A stretch of DNA of 20,109 nt from Temnopleurus reevesii (lineage: Eukaryota; Echinodermata; Echinoidea; Temnopleuroida; Temnopleuridae). The stretch is taken from NCBI GenBank assembly GCA_036244855.1, contig BQKZ01001747.1, positions 77,216-97,324 of the forward strand, read 5' to 3'. Below are positions 1 to 8,590 of the stretch, piece after piece. Made by a program: the position numbers and the translations under genes. The first letter of the stretch is position 1, and every line of letters starts with the position of its first letter. The notes beneath the pieces were generated by a model. It worked only from the letters and a program-made list of their open reading frames with translations. It was not told the DNA's origin and made no database searches.

Positions 1-1570
1 TTCATTACACTGATACAGAGGGATCAGAGTTTGCTCTCGATGCTTCAGTCTTCTTCAACACAAAAGGTTAGTTTACATTTCAATATTTTAATCAGATGCT
101 ATATTGGGTAAGCCTATCCAAACGTAGTGCAAGGCTTACCATATGGCTGGTATACAAGGTTACATGACACAGATACAGAGGGATCAGAGTTTGCTTTTGA
201 CGCTTCAGTCTTCTTCAACACGAAAGGTTAGTTTACCTTTTAATCTTTCAATCTGTTGCTATGTTAGGCAAGCCCATCATTATATAGTACATAGATGGAT
301 TCACGGCTGCTATGCACTGTTGCACGACACCGATACAGAGGAATCAGAATTTGCTATGAATGCTCGAGTCTTTTTTGAAATACAAGTTATTTTTACACAT
401 CAATATTTCAATCAGATACAATGTTGAGTAAGGGCGCAACTGATAAAGTTAATGTTAGGCGCTATATAAAAAGAGAGAAATTATTATTGTTATTTTTTTT
501 TTACTGATATTGTAGTTTCCATCATAAAAGGTTATACTTATATGTGATTTACTACTCCATGATTTATGATTCTTGTTCTTAGGTGTCAGCTCAAATACTG
601 GTGGATATATCTCCTACATCGCAAAAGGAGAAGATGAAGAAGTAAGTTCTGATTTTGATAATCATGAAGATTTAGTAAAACTGAGAGCCAAAACCGGGTT
701 TTCAAAATTGGTGGACTGTAGAAAGCGAGTGTGCATGTGATGTACGCGGTGAAGGACAAGTGCGCAAATTATGTGCGTATCATTTGTTGCTCACATCAGA
801 TGCGTACTACTTGTTTTGTACCTTCCACATGTCATCGTTCACCAATTTTGAAAACTCTCTTTATATCTATATTCCTTACTTTTTTGTTTTTCTTCTCCAT
901 GGTTTTAGTTGACAAGTATTGTTTTTATTTCTTTCGATGCAAAGGCAGGGAAGTAAAATATTTTCTACATCATTTTCAATGGGAATTATTGTTTAAAATA
1001 ATTTGTGCTCCCAATTTCTAAGTATTAATTATTTGATTGATAAACATTTCTTTTGAACATGTAGATTTTAATCATTGTAGAACATTAAGAAGTTGAATTG
1101 GTAATATGATCCAATAAAGATTAAATATTTGTTCACCTAAATTGCAATAAATTTAATAGTGACAATAATAATAAAAATAATAGTTAAAAAAATGGATGAA
1201 ATTTATTTAGCACACTTATATACTCTGTTGAGTGCTCAAGGCACTTTGCATTATTATTACCCTGGCTTAAGCCAAAAATTGTAAAAAGACAAAACTTCAC
1301 TCTTTCATTTGTTGTATATACCTTCCATGATGAATTATTTATCAAGGTTTCTTTAGCATGTAAGTAACTAAATGTTTTCTTGGTTCTTTATTACAGTTAC
1401 TGAGCGTACTCCCTGAAGATAATTCTCTCTCATTGGTGTACAGAGACAAAGAAACCCTGAGATTTGTCAAGCACATCAATCATAGCTTTACAACCAGCAG
1501 AGGGAGTGAAGACAATTCAGAGAAAAGCCAATGTGCCTTCTATGAACTATACTTGGTGTATTATGAATAG
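1..1570 (+). CDS. OGFOD1: OGFOD1, 3' end (partial; 2-oxoglutarate/Fe(II) prolyl hydroxylase C-terminal domain)
   Basis: This is the C-terminal end of OGFOD1/Tpa1, which hydroxylates a proline of ribosomal protein uS12 (RPS23); the catalytic N-terminal half lies outside the window. Proposed exons are ..66 (encoding SEFALDASVFFNTK, ending after one base of a Gly codon), 583-641 and 1397-1570, with stop TAG at 1568-1570. Donors are gttagt (67), gtaagt (642); acceptors end at 582 and 1396, and phases join cleanly. The segments GGYISYIAKGEDEELLSVLP and VYRDKETLRFVKHINHS match the very conserved end of the family, which finishes in ..YYE as here. In this family the C-terminal double-stranded beta-helix domain is thought to be non-catalytic. 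Two more copies of the first exon (172 and 332 phase-aligned to 12) and decayed copies of the last exon follow. Copy 1 is preferred as the working exon because copies 2 and 3 each have a damaged splice site, but its own acceptor is outside the window. Recognition is from family knowledge, not a search. Confidence 0.9.
134..226 (+). pseudogene. OGFOD1 exon, second copy (probably not spliced in)
   Basis: Reads GWYTRLHDTDTEGSEFAFDA and then SVFFNTK, with an intact donor gttagt at 227. Relative to copy 3, whose acceptor AG is at 293-294, the matching position here (133-134) is GG. The nearest AG (132-133) is one base upstream and would shift the incoming phase. The conserved Trp seen in copy 3 is Leu here. 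A duplicated exon is certain; that it is dead is inferred from the acceptor only. Confidence 0.6.
295..389 (+). pseudogene. OGFOD1 exon, third copy (donor damaged)
   Basis: Reads WIHGCYALLHDTDTEESEFA then MNARVFFEIQ, with a plausible acceptor AG at 293-294. Its N-terminal part resembles the vertebrate OGFOD1 sequence around W..G.Y.L.HD best of the three. The donor corresponding to AAAG|gttagt in copies 1 and 2 has lost one G and reads caagttattt, so splicing would be weak and would leave the wrong phase for exon 583-641. The 3' boundary given is approximate. Confidence 0.55.
642..1396 (+). other. OGFOD1 last intron
   Basis: Begins gtaagttct and ends tttattacag. No conserved coding sequence is seen; the open frame at 731-1021 is rich in Phe, Leu and Cys and resembles nothing I know. 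It holds a short AAT-rich tract followed by a repeat core near 1150-1285. Confidence 0.8.
1150..1285. repeat. AAT-rich tract with attached GCACTT/TATATA core (dispersed repeat tail)
   Basis: A run of AAT-like triplets near 1160-1185 is followed by a segment with ttatttagcacacttatata and ctcaaggcactttgcattat. The layout resembles the element at 6250-6364 (AAT run, then tatagcgctt...aaagcgcttta). Such microsatellite-linked cores are common in marine invertebrates. The family is not identified and the boundaries are approximate. Confidence 0.4.
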
Positions 1571-1691
1571 GCACAAGATTGAAATGTGCATTGACCATAT
1601 GTCAGTTACATTTACTGAAATTACTTCCTGTGAATAATTCTCTCTCACTGGTTTCCAGAGACATAGAGTGCCGATCATAGTTCAGTTACAG

Positions 1692-1864
1692 ATACTGAGC
1701 ATACTCCCTGAGGAAAATTCACTTTCTCTGGCTGACAGAGACCAACACTAAGATTTATCAAGCAATATATCAATCGCAGCTGTACAACAAGCAGAGGGAG
1801 TGAGAAGAATACATAAAACTGCCAGTGTGCTTTCTATGAACTGTACCTGGTTTATTATGACTAG
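1692..1864 (+). pseudogene. Decayed OGFOD1 last-exon copy with a preserved acceptor
   Basis: The acceptor gttacag at 1685-1691 is kept and the phase matches the real exon. The copy opens with ILSILPEENSLSLADRDQH, then meets an in-frame TAA at 1749-1751. Further frameshifts follow, although the end (ctttctatgaactgtacctg) is still close to the true exon. If spliced in, it would give a shortened C-terminus; the polypyrimidine tract is weak, so use is doubtful. Confidence 0.65.
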
Positions 1865-1897
1865 GCAGTAGATTAAAAAGTGCATCCATCATAGGTC

Positions 1898-2060
1898 AAT
1901 TACAACAACTGAGTATACTCCCTGTGGATAAATCTCACCCAATCATTTACAGAGACAAAGAAGCACGGAGGTTTGTCAAGCATATCAATCACAGCTTTAC
2001 AACAATCAAAGGGAGTGAAGCAGTGCAGAGAACAGCAAATGTGCCTTTGAGTAGGTTTGC
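1898..2060 (+). pseudogene. OGFOD1 last-exon copy, open frame but no acceptor
   Basis: Reads LSILPVDKSHPIIYRDKEAR, then RFVKHINHSFTTIKGSE, uninterrupted in the proper frame. The acceptor position reads acaaca in place of acag. The frame stays open to a TAA at 2158-2160. Conservation of RDKE.RRFVKHINHSFTT suggests a recent copy or gene conversion. Confidence 0.65.
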
Positions 2061-2730
2061 AAACATATTTATACAATTTGAACATTATATGGAGGAATAT
2101 CAATGCAGAGAACAGCCAATACACCTTTTATGGGTATTAATTTACGTTTATCATGATTAAATGGACAAATATACTAATACCATGTGAAAAATACCAGATG
2201 GAGTGATGACAATGGAGAGAATAGCCAATGCATATTTTGCAAACAAACTTAGTTTATCGCATCATGAATAGATGGGCAAACATATTAATAACATGTGAAC
2301 AACAGCAGATGGATTGATGACAATGCGTTGAACAGCCAGTGTGTCTTGTGTATCTAGTGTATTATGAGTAGATAAAGAATCATAATGTTAATAGTTTCAC
2401 TTCCAGCACAGGGAGTAAATACAATACAGAGAATATCTCATGTGCCTTCAATGAAAAACAAGTACATGAAAAAATTCATCAAACATATACAGTCAGCAGA
2501 AGTATGATTACAATGCCTACGTTTTTCCCTTCTTACCAGTATCTGTGCTGAAAGGAATAGTACCAGCATTTATACACAAGCTTTTGTGAAAAATTGGCAC
2601 TTGCTTGTTTGATTTTTATGACCATATCGTATCAATCAATTTTACGTTGTACACTTCTGAAATAGACTCAAATAGGGTAATGGGAATCAAATCCAATTCC
2701 TTACACTTTACAGTGTAAACTTGGTAGAAA

Positions 2731-2789
2731 GGGACCTGATATAATAAAAATATTACTCATATACATGTATGAGGTAATATTTTGGTCCC
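2731..2789. repeat. Imperfect hairpin
   Basis: gggacc at the left pairs with ggtccc at the right, and aatattac pairs with gtaatatt around a central catatacatgtatg. It lies just before a pogo-like MITE and may be a remnant of a related element. Confidence 0.5.
2743..2748 (+). terminator. Candidate polyadenylation signal for OGFOD1 (one of several)
   Basis: AATAAA downstream of the OGFOD1 stop. Another AATAAA lies at 3733-3738 with a T-rich stretch after it. Neither can be chosen from sequence alone. Confidence 0.2.
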
Positions 2790-2798
2790 ACCTCTTTA

Positions 2799-3121
2799 CA
2801 GTTAACTCTGCCCAAGTCGAACTTGCCTAAGTTGAATAATTGAATAAGTCGATATGATTTTTTTAAACAAATCATATCGAACATTTACAGGTTACTCTGC
2901 CTAAGTTGAATCCTTTAGGACCATAAAAAATATGAGACCTAAGGAGAAATTTGACTTACATGATGTAAATACACACATTTTATATAATTTGTTCCCCCAA
3001 ATAACCTCAACTTAAGCAGTTATTTGACTTAAAACTTGTTCGATTTACGGAGAGTTGACAGTATTATTTACCTCTTCTATGTTTGTGGTTTCAAGAGATT
3101 CAACTTAGGCAGAGCCGCCTG
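2799..3121. mobile_element. Pogo-like MITE split by a second copy of the same family (nested)
   Basis: Left end CAGTTAACTCTGCCCAAGTC at 2799 and right end ...AACTTAGGCAGAGCCGCCTG at 3121 form imperfect terminal inverted repeats and are flanked by TA (2797-2798 and 3122-3123). TA flanks and CAGT...ACTG-type ends with a CTCTGCC/AAGTCGAA motif are typical of Tc1/mariner-pogo derivatives; superfamily assignment is inference. No transposase is present. Confidence 0.75.
2888..3061. mobile_element. Pogo-like MITE, inner copy
   Basis: Starts CAGGTTACTCTGCCTAAGTT and ends ACGGAGAGTTGACAG, flanked by TA at 2886-2887 and 3062-3063; 174 bp. It lies inside the element that spans 2799-3121 and therefore inserted later. 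Confidence 0.75.
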
Positions 3122-3332
3122 TATACATTGTCGTTGAAACATGATACAAGATTACTGCTATAAGAAGTATTTAAAGTGGTCCTGTGCACCATGTTAAACA
3201 GAGTATCAACTGTATTGTGCAGCATAGAGTTTATGAACATTTTTCTGTGCTATCACAAAAATCTACTTAAGCATTAAGCTACTTGCATGTCCTTGTATTT
3301 TGAAAGCTATATTTCTTTTTTATTTAAAAATA

Positions 3333-3504
3333 CAGGTAACTCTGCCCAAGTCCAATCTGCTGGGACCACACAAATCTGTTCGACTTATGAGAATTTCGAC
3401 TTATAAGGCTAATAACACTGGTTTTGTATGATTTGTTCCAGAGAATCACATCGACTTAGGCAATTATTCGACTTCGACAAGTTCGACTTGGGCAGAGTTG
3501 ACTG
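3333..3504. mobile_element. Pogo-like MITE (CTCTGCCCAAGTC family)
   Basis: Starts CAGGTAACTCTGCCCAAGTC and ends GACTTGGGCAGAGTTGACTG, flanked by TA on both sides; 172 bp. The two ends are nearly perfect inverted repeats over about 20 bp. Same family as the nested pair upstream. Confidence 0.85.
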
Positions 3505-3506
3505 TA

Positions 3507-3924
3507 TGTTGTCTCTCCACTTCTGGTTACTCTTAGAGCTCCAAAGCACCATTTATTTTTGCTTTTCAGTATTTATTACAGTTCCACAATTATAGTAGGA
3601 CATCTTGTAGACTTTTATCAGAATTTATGCCTATCATGAAAAATTACTAAGTTCTTATGAGGAGTTTTATAATATAATTATATGTATTGCCAAAGGAGTG
3701 TTATCATGTGCTATATTTCTCATTGTTTTGAGAATAAAAAGTTTCTATTCCTTCAATATCTGATCAAGTCTAATGAGCTATCTGTTGTCAAACTTTATTA
3801 TGATAAGTTTCATCAGAAGTTTCACATATTGACATACACACCCAGTGTTGAATAAGCAGGCACCCCCCCTCCCCAATATGATGAAAGTCAAAATACAATA
3901 GCAATCGTTAGTGGTGGTGACAAT
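3507..3924. other. Intergenic, nothing recognised
   Basis: AT-rich unique-looking sequence with a possible AATAAA at 3733. Short open frames on the minus strand here show no family features. Confidence 0.6.
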
Positions 3925-4038
3925 GGAGGCGATGTTCAAAAGTTGAAATTGATTGTAAATCAACCGCAAATCGGTTTGATTGGTGCATTTCAATCAACTG
4001 CAGTTTTTAATCAATTGGAACTTTTGAACAACACCTCC
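3925..4038. mobile_element. MITE with GGAGG..GTTCAAAAGTT ends
   Basis: Left end GGAGGCGATGTTCAAAAGTT and right end AACTTTTGAACAACACCTCC are inverted repeats; the right arm read backwards gives GGAGGTGTTGTTCAAAAGTT. 114 bp, with no coding content. The ends resemble the element at 5429-5594. Confidence 0.75.
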
Positions 4039-4267
4039 TATGATGATGATAGTGGTGATGATGGCAATGATGGCGGTCTGATTGTCTGCAGGCACGAACT
4101 GTTGGATTAAAGTGTTGACAAGGGATAGTGAAAGTAGTCTCTGACTGCAGACTGTGGATAGCGTTCTATATACATTACGGGAAACCAAGCTGAGAGTATA
4201 TACTTGCAGACGAGGGTGGCAATGATGGTAGTAATGATGGTGTTTGTGCTAGCCTTTATCAAACTAT

Positions 4268-4307
4268 ATGATGATGATGGCGATGATAGTGGAGGTGATG
4301 ATGATGG

Positions 4308-4341
<34 letters not shown>

Positions 4342-4373
4342 AATGATGATGATGATGATGATGATGACAATGA
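4268..4373. repeat. GAT/TGA trinucleotide microsatellite
   Basis: About 100 bp of mostly uninterrupted GAT triplets with a few variants. Both strands stay open (poly-Asp on plus, poly-Ser on minus), which is an artefact of the repeat and not a gene. Confidence 0.95.
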
Positions 4374-4385
4374 CAGCATTCATGT

Positions 4386-5428
4386 AGGATAAATGAAAAG
4401 AAACATACATCTATAAACAAATGACTTCAAACTGAGGTCTTCAATTTTATCTCTTTAATTTATTGGCAAATCTGGAATGTAGCAACTTCCTTAAAACTTC
4501 ATAAACATTATGAAGTATTAAATAATGAGCTGTATCAAATACATAATTCTTCACATAAAATTCATCTTTCAATGCACAATATCATTCCTTCACACAAAAA
4601 ATCAAATGAAAATAACATCAACATAAACCAATTTCATTTTCCATTTCAGTCAAAATTATTCATAGAACTTTTGTGTACAAGTACCACCTCTCACAGAGAG
4701 GCCAATTATACAGGAATATACAAAGTATATTAAAAAAAAACAAACATACAAACATTGAACTTGATTATAAAATAATATCACATTGCATAATATTCACATG
4801 TAACAGGGATACACAAAGTATAAAACAAACATTCAAACATTGACTTTGATTATAGAATTATATCATATTGCATAAAAATATTTGAATGTTTAAATACCCC
4901 CTTCCTGAAAAGGTTCAGAAACTTTTCTATTTTACAGTCTAAATCAGTTAATAATACATTGCTCAAGTCACAATTCAATAGTTTTGGTGAGTATCGAATA
5001 AAAAGTGACAAACTTCAAATAACGTGATCCTGAATAACTCACCAGACAATCATTAGCTTTGCAATTAATGGTGTAGATGAATTAGTATTGACAGTTTTTG
5101 TCACTTTTCATTTTGAGACCGAGTTGCCCAATATGATCCATGGAATTTGCGAAGGCTGGGAAAACTATCTGAAAGCGTCTTGAGCACCGTGATTTCACAG
5201 AGTATGCATAATTACTTTTTTCATGACGTAGTTAGACTTCAAAACTACTGTACTTGCAGGAATATAAATTGAAAAAAATGTGAAATTGGTAAGTGGAAGA
5301 GAAAAAGAAATCTGAGACAATTATCAATCATTTTCAACACACAACTCAAGGCAGCATTGGCTTTTTAAAAATGTATACATTGTACAGGTACCAGTACAAA
5401 AGAACAAACAACTTTTTAGACAAACCTA
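4386..5428. other. Intergenic AT-rich sequence with one short tandem duplication
   Basis: No gene signal. Positions about 4708-4797 (caggaatatacaaagtat..cacattgcata) are repeated at about 4801-4876 (cagggatacacaaagta..catattgcata), a two-copy duplication with an offset of 85-93 bp. Confidence 0.65.
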
Positions 5429-5594
5429 GGGGGTGTTGTTCAAAACTTGCAATTGATTGCAAGTTGCAGTTAATCGGAACATGCCGATCAAAATCATTGT
5501 TCCATGTGCGTCTTCTTAAATGCACACATTGTGTTCTAATAATAATGCGCATTACAATTTGCAAAGATGCAGTTGATTTTGAACAACATCCCCC
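5429..5594. mobile_element. MITE with GGGGGTGTTGTTCAAAA ends
   Basis: Left end GGGGGTGTTGTTCAAAACTT; the right end read backwards is GGGGGATGTTGTTCAAAATC. 166 bp. Same end motif as 3925-4038. The G-rich ends recall PIF/Harbinger MITEs, but I see no clear target duplication, so the superfamily is open. Confidence 0.7.
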
Positions 5595-5784
5595 GAGACT
5601 TGTTTAAAATTCAACAAATCAGAAATTCTGTCATTGCTATGATCGAGACAAGTTTCACAAACGAATTCCCTGAATATTAGTTTTGATATAGCCATGAATT
5701 TTCATGGCACTTTTGACATCTTGTATGACAGTAATTAGCATCAATGTTGAGCATGCCTTGATGTAATTTGCATATTACAACACT

Positions 5785-6131
5785 TGATTAATTCTCCCTA
5801 TCGCATATAGCTCTCCAAATCTGAATGCCTGCAGCGCACTAATTATTTTGGCCCAGATTCTTGGCACAGGTACTTCCGGTAACATTTGCGCGTTTTCAAA
5901 AGTCTATAGGCTTTCTACGGTAAACTTCGTCAGCGGCTTGTAGTGTCACATTTTTTTCATCAATTTTTGCGAATAAAAGCATCATTTGATATATTTTTCT
6001 TTCATATCTGCATTTATAGTGAAATCAAGATGGATCCCGGAAGTGAGCGTGCCAAAGCCAAAGTGCGTGATGCCGATATCACAAGGTGATATCGGGTGAT
6101 ATCGGCTAAATTCGATAGGGAGAATTGATTT
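5785..6131. mobile_element. Inverted-repeat element with ETS-like sites in both arms
   Basis: Left end TTGATTAATTCTCCCTATCG pairs with right end CGATAGGGAGAATTGATTTA. Inside, ggtacttccggtaac (about 5869) is mirrored by gatcccggaagtgagcg (about 6034). A palindromic GCCGATATCAC..GTGATATCGG lies near 6071-6105. About 347 bp, richer in CpG than its surroundings, without coding potential. Confidence 0.65.
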
Positions 6132-6249
6132 ATAATCTAAAAAAATGCCAGCGCAATGTGTCATACACCAGTACATGTACAGCTAATACATGAAGTATAA
6201 TACAAACTGTGTATAATAGCTTTTATAACATTGATTTAAATATTTTTCT

Positions 6250-6364
6250 AATAATAATAATAATAATAATAATAATGATAATAATAAATAATGATGATAA
6301 TAATAATAATACATACAAATTTATATAGCGCTTAATTCCAAATAGGTTCAAAGCGCTTTACATA
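6250..6364. repeat. AAT microsatellite with tatagcgctt..aagcgcttta core
   Basis: About 60 bp of AAT repeats run directly into a core with ttatatagcgctta (6321) and ttcaaagcgctttaca (6348), which together form a short inverted repeat around agcgctt. The combination is a recurrent dispersed repeat tail in marine invertebrate genomes. Confidence 0.75.
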
Positions 6365-7194
6365 TTAAATCCTTAAAAATCAATATTGGTATCTTGCTGA
6401 ATGTAATAAATTACAAAAAGTAATGGAATATTTACTTCTATAAGATAGCACACACAATAATACCAGATTATATATATGCCAACTTGATATAATAGTTACT
6501 ATGTGCTTTATAATGAACATAAATGAGGATCGTACTCGGGGGCCCCTGGCAGTCTCCATTATTAAAAAATCAAACTTCATACTAAATTTCTTCATTTCAC
6601 AGATCTCATAAAAATAAAAGGATCCCATCACAATGAAAATACATCACATTTGTAGAACAAATAATCTACAAACTCTCTGACATAAATAATACTTCTGTAA
6701 ATGATTTTGACATTTGTCTATAGAACAATTTATAAAAAGTATATAAATTCAATATGAATTTTTTTTCAGGTAAAAAATTATGGCACAACACAATTTCAGA
6801 TTACAGCACGAAACAAGCTCTTGAATATTTTAGTTTGTCAGTAGTTTTGCAAACTAACACACAATAATTGGATAGTTACATGTAACCATTATGCCATTTG
6901 TTTATACAATATGAAAAAAATATTTATACTAATAATTTCTTTTTCAAGCAAACAAAAGGGAAAGTCCACCCCAGATATTTTACTGTATCAATAATAGGAG
7001 AATGGTTTGAACAGCAAGGAATCATCTAAATTGGTTACAAAATAAGAAAATCACAATCTTTTACATTGGAGTGTAAATCTCTATATTGGCAGTACTTTAT
7101 GATGTGATTTCATATAATGAACTTTTAATAAAATAGAAAAAAAAGCTCTCCATATGATTGTAAATGAAATTTCACATTATCTCAAATTGACATA
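6365..7194. other. Intergenic, includes first copy of a 740-bp-spaced duplication
   Basis: No gene found. attatggcacaacacaattt at 6777 recurs as attatggcacaacacatttt at 7517, and similarity continues for about 80 bp (cagat.aca..., agc.c.tga..attt). Confidence 0.6.
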
Positions 7195-7373
7195 CATTGG
7201 AAACTTGATATAAAGAGATCTGATATATCAATATAAATTATATCTGATATAAAGAGGTAACAAATCTGGTCCCAGCTCTTATTAACTTATTGTTTTTTAA
7301 CTCTGCTATAAAGAGATTACTGCTACGGTAATTTTGATGGTCCCAAGCACCTCGTTATATTGAGTTTCCATTA
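7195..7373. mobile_element. Pogo-like MITE (GATATAAAGAG family), worn ends
   Basis: Starts catTGGAAACTTGATATAAA and ends CTCGTTATATTGAGTTTCCA plus four bases, close to the CAGTGGAAACC..GGTTTCCACTG ends of the copies at 15740 and 19231. It contains the family word ctggtccca. About 179 bp. Confidence 0.7.
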
Positions 7374-8054
7374 TACTATAAAATGTAAATGACTATAGCT
7401 TCATTATTCCTTAACCAATTTTGATAATATTTTTTTATGTGCTGTTAAAAGTACTCTTTTTTTTATTGATATGGGAAAATATCCTAGGTGCTCTTCTTTA
7501 AATTCTGAAAATCAACATTATGGCACAACACATTTTCAGATCACAAAACAGCCACTGAGCATTTTATTTCCTCAATGGTATTCCGAACCAGCATACAGTT
7601 AGTGAACAGGTCTATTTATTACTGACATACACAAGTTTCCATACCCTCTTTGACAGTGTTGGCAATAACATGTATTTAGCTTGTAAGTATGCAAGCCCAT
7701 CTATATCTCGGTTCAATTAAAAGCAACCTTAAAAATAACATAGGAAGGAGTCAAAATAATATTAAGGCACTGATTTTTGACAAGGTATTAGAAAGAAAAT
7801 ACTGATTGTTAATTTGTTATTGTCTTGCATGATAAGATTCAGACGCCTCCCACTATTAAATTTTGATATGAATTATGTTCATCAGACATTACAATTCAAA
7901 TAGGAATGCAGTGCAAGTTCAAATTCTTTAGCTACCCGTTATCACTATAAAGCCAAGAATAATGAGCCCACAAGGTCATATCCATTGATCTAAGCCTAGT
8001 AGTGATAGTACATGTAGGTATCAAAATAATTCTAACTTGCACCATAGGAATATA
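7374..8054. other. Intergenic, nothing beyond the second copy of the 6777 duplication
   Basis: Holds attatggcacaacacatttt at 7517-7600; otherwise no gene, array or regulatory pattern that I can support. Confidence 0.55.
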
Positions 8055-8494
8055 CTGTAAAAGTGGTTTCTTTCACTGTGGTTTTATTTTCGCACTTTTC
8101 GCGTTTTGATGTTGAACCGCGAAATTAACCTCGCGCGAAAAAGTTTGGAAAAACACGCAAAATTAAACAAGCAAGGAAATGTCCGAAACCCGTCGCTTGT
8201 TACAACGCTATCGCGCACACACAAAGATTTCGCGTATTACGTGAATTAATGGTCAACACACATACACACACACACACACAGACGGGATTTAAGGTAAGCC
8301 TGCATTTATTTTTTCATTTGTATGTAGTAAGTACAAAAAGTAATTAGAGTATACCTGGATTTTCATGTGAAATACCCAGTTTTTGCCAACTGAATTCACA
8401 AATCTTTCTGACTGCGAATTTAAACACATGCAAAAAAGTCGGCATCGATGGAAACCGCGAACGTTTCTGGATGCGAAAGAAACCACATTTACAG
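8055..8494. mobile_element. 440-bp TA-flanked inverted-repeat element
   Basis: Left end CTGTAAAAGTGGTTTCTTTC pairs with right end GAAAGAAACCACATTTACAG, flanked by TA at 8053-8054 and 8495-8496. The interior has CpG-rich words (cgcgaaa, gcgcgaaaaa) and a CA repeat at about 8254-8280. No transposase. Probably a non-autonomous Tc1/mariner-type element. Confidence 0.8.
8254..8280. repeat. CA dinucleotide microsatellite
   Basis: About 13 mostly uninterrupted CA units inside the 440-bp element. Confidence 0.9.
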
Positions 8495-8590
8495 TATTCA
8501 GCTATGGGTGGGGCTTTGTCCTCGCAGGGCATGGACCCTTAAATCTATACGATTTGTCCAGGAAGAAGCAGAAGTTGACAAAGTAACACT

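Larger units (their letters stand above)
1..430 (+). repeat. 160-bp tandem triplication of an OGFOD1 exon with intron flanks
   Basis: The word gatacagag followed by a/ggatcagag occurs at 12, 172 and 332, an exact 160-bp period. The similarity covers the exon and the following intron (copy 1 and 2 share gttagtttac plus a downstream stretch containing caatc and gctat). All three copies can be read as H(D/Y)TDTE(G/E)SEFA..A.VFF, so the coding frame is kept in each. Confidence 0.88.
1571..2520 (+). pseudogene. Array of decayed tandem copies of the OGFOD1 terminal exon and its 3' flank
   Basis: The segment of the real last exon around gagggagtgaagac (about 1499) reappears near 1793, 2008, 2200, 2310, 2410 and, faintly, 2495. 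The earlier part of the exon (ctccctgaagataattctct) reappears near 1623, 1702 and 1917. Even the sequence after the stop codon (aggcacaagattgaaatgtg) recurs after the copy ending at 1864, so the duplicated unit includes downstream DNA. Spacing shrinks from about 300 to about 100 bp along the array, because later units retain mainly the tail of the exon. All copies have frameshifts, stops or lost acceptors, so the array is probably transcribed only as 3' UTR, if at all. Confidence 0.8.

Noticed and set aside
143..427. Open frame of 94 codons at the left end
   Set aside because: It is a run across two OGFOD1 exon copies and an intron; in the first part it is in the wrong frame, and only its second half follows the exon frame.
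731..1021. 96-codon open frame within the OGFOD1 last intron
   Set aside because: Lies between a good donor and acceptor, has intron-like composition and no family features.
4204..4392. Poly-Asp open frame and poly-Ser frame on the other strand
   Set aside because: Produced by the GAT microsatellite alone.
5293..5607. Overlapping open frames of 104 and 72 codons on both strands
   Set aside because: They overlap a MITE with inverted ends, which keeps frames open on both strands; no conserved protein is seen.
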